DNA of 64,000 nucleotides, taken from Clostridium sp. Marseille-Q2269. GTDB lineage: Bacteria > Bacillota > Clostridia > Clostridiales > Clostridiaceae. The stretch is taken from NCBI RefSeq assembly GCF_943736985.1, contig NZ_CALSFS010000007.1, positions 124,001-188,000 of the forward strand, written 5' to 3'. Below, piece after piece: positions 62,812 to 64,000 of this stretch. The notes beneath the pieces are model-generated. The model was not told the origin of the DNA and made no database searches. It was given only the letters and a program-made list of their open reading frames with translations. A program made the position numbers and the translations under genes. How positions within the stretch are numbered: the stretch's first letter is position 1; the number at the start of each line of letters is the position of its first letter.

Positions 62812-64000
62812 ATGAAACTAAAAAGTAATTTAAATCAACTTATATTTATAAGCCTTTTAGTAATGTTTTCATCTCAAATATACATAAAACTATTTGTTAA
62901 TCATTTTAATATATCCTTTGGAATCATAATTTTAATAATTGTACTTTATATAATGGAAATAGATAATAAAATAATATTAGCCCTTACCTCTTCTTTCCTT
63001 GTATTTCTAATACGAATATTTGTATACTTTTTAGAAAACAATGGATTAAACTCTGCTCTTAAGCTAGGTATAATTAATCATTTTCCTGAATTTATCTTCT
63101 ACTTAGTTTATATAACCATATATTTTCTTGTTAACTCTAAAAACAAAAATTTAAACTCTCTTTTATTAAAGCTTATTATTTGCGACTTCTTTGCCAATTC
63201 TGCGGAAATGTTCATTAGACATACTTTTTATATAGAAAATCTTAATATTAATATAATTATAGGACTTATGTTTGTAGCTTTTTTAAGATCCACATTAATA
63301 TGGGTTATGATAAATATAATGATTAGATATAACACCACTCTTCTAAAAAAAGAGCATACAGAAAGATATATAAAACTGTTAGCATCAAATTCCACCTTAA
63401 AAAGTGAAGTTTATCTTATGGAAAAATCCATGGATAACATAGAAAAAGTCATGGGAAAATCCTACAAATTGTATATGGATGTAAATGAAAAGGATCTAGA
63501 TAACGCCTTAAAAGCAGAGATTATGGAAATTGCAAAAGACATCCATGAAATAAAAAAAGAGTTTAATTTAATAGTTAGAGGTGTTAATGAATTAACAAAC
63601 TCAAAGGAACTTAAAGACAGCATGAACTACTATGAAATACTAGACATATTAAAACATATGCTAAATATACAGGTTAAAGATAAAGACATAAAATTTACTA
63701 TAAATAAAGGAGAAAATTTTAACACAATATATCACTATTACATAATATCTATATTTAGAAATATCCTTACAAATAGCATTGATTCCTTAACACATAAGGA
63801 TAATGGATTAATATATTTAAATCATCGCTATATGAATATAAACAATACCCATGGACATTGCTTTGAAATCATAGATAATGGACAAGGAATAGATCATGAA
63901 GATAAACAATACATATTTAATCCTGGTTTCTCTACTAAAATTGATTTTGAAACAGGTGATATAAATAGAGGATTAGGGTTAAGTATAGTACATGATATAG
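62812..64000 (+). CDS. GHKL sensor histidine kinase, cut by the window edge
   Basis: The frame starts at an ATG after AAGGAGATGAAATA and stays open for 396 codons to the end of the window, so the C-terminus is missing. The N-terminal 185 residues are hydrophobic with about five or six membrane helices (LIFISLLVMFSSQIYIKLFV, FGIIILIIVLYIMEI, FLVFLIRIFVYFLE and others). A coiled coil (SNSTLKSEVYLMEKSMDNIE) links to a kinase core with HEIKKEFNLIVRGVNELTNS, ISIFRNILTNSIDSL as N box, FEIIDNGQGI as G1 and NPGFSTKI followed by RGLGLSIVHD as G2. This resembles AgrC/LytS-like or NatK-like kinases without a large extracellular domain. The phospho-acceptor is probably the His of DIHEIKKEF. A response regulator is expected just beyond the edge. 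Confidence 0.87.
   Translation, partial: MKLKSNLNQLIFISLLVMFSSQIYIKLFVNHFNISFGIIILIIVLYIMEIDNKIILALTSSFLVFLIRIFVYFLENNGLNSALKLGIINHFPEFIFYLVYITIYFLVNSKNKNLNSLLLKLIICDFFANSAEMFIRHTFYIENLNINIIIGLMFVAFLRSTLIWVMINIMIRYNTTLLKKEHTERYIKLLASNSTLKSEVYLMEKSMDNIEKVMGKSYKLYMDVNEKDLDNALKAEIMEIAKDIHEIKKEFNLIVRGVNELTNSKELKDSMNYYEILDILKHMLNIQVKDKDIKFTINKGENFNTIYHYYIISIFRNILTNSIDSLTHKDNGLIYLNHRYMNINNTHGHCFEIIDNGQGIDHEDKQYIFNPGFSTKIDFETGDINRGLGLSIVHDI

Overview
The window is AT-rich DNA from a low-GC Gram-positive anaerobe, most likely Clostridium botulinum group I or C. sporogenes. The reasons are T-box leaders in front of asnB and serS, LPXTG surface proteins with a sortase, a flavodiiron protein next to a Ric-type hemerythrin, and a thiaminase I whose catalytic cysteine falls at residue 143, the number I recall for the C. 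botulinum enzyme. I see no tRNA, rRNA or CRISPR array.

Region 1 (1-10.3 kb) is a foreign island. An operon on the minus strand runs GH25 lysozyme, Cry toxin, Cry toxin, aegerolysin, aegerolysin. Both Cry proteins are three-domain delta-endotoxins without the long C-terminal protoxin part, and both aegerolysins resemble Asp-hemolysin. The order cry-cry-aegerolysin-aegerolysin matches the mosquitocidal cry16A-cry17A-cbm17.1-cbm17.2 operon of Paraclostridium bifermentans subsp. malaysia as I recall it. A broken MBL-fold gene and a nonsense-mutated serine resolvase lie on one side. A Tn554-type tnpC remnant and a complete IS3-family element lie on the other.

Region 2 (10.3-28.4 kb) is mostly housekeeping: an MBL hydrolase, a GNAT acetyltransferase, T-box-asnB, ric-fprA (fprA frameshifted), a Nudix hydrolase, a PLD/SF2 helicase with a C-terminal region like DUF3427, a chemoreceptor, T-box-serS, cfa, an HMA metal chaperone and an FG-GAP/TPR-like protein.

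Region 3 (28.4-37.9 kb) is eroded. It holds two AAA-ATPase-like/PD-(D/E)XK genes (one without its nuclease), a frameshifted TetR gene, a response regulator fused by deletion to the tail of an ABC permease gene, an intact ABC exporter pair and a small-multidrug-export protein. Several small inverted-repeat element families are scattered here and further right.

Region 4 (38-49 kb) encodes two giant LPXTG adhesins around a class D-like sortase. A 12-bp palindrome sits upstream of each adhesin and near-identical terminators sit after each.

Region 5 (49.5-64 kb) has an old-yellow-enzyme-type oxidoreductase, a small TIGR04540-like protein whose upstream region is shared with the second cry gene, a chemoreceptor and greA. 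Then comes a thiamin-antivitamin (bacimethrin-type) cluster: deoxyribosyltransferase-like protein, thymidylate-synthase-like enzyme (frameshifted), methyltransferase, thiaminase I, ThiD and HAD phosphatase. A DEAD-box helicase and a GHKL histidine kinase cut by the window edge end the sequence.

Most of fprA, tetR and the thyA-like gene read well apart from a single frame break each. Raw reads should be checked before these are called true pseudogenes.
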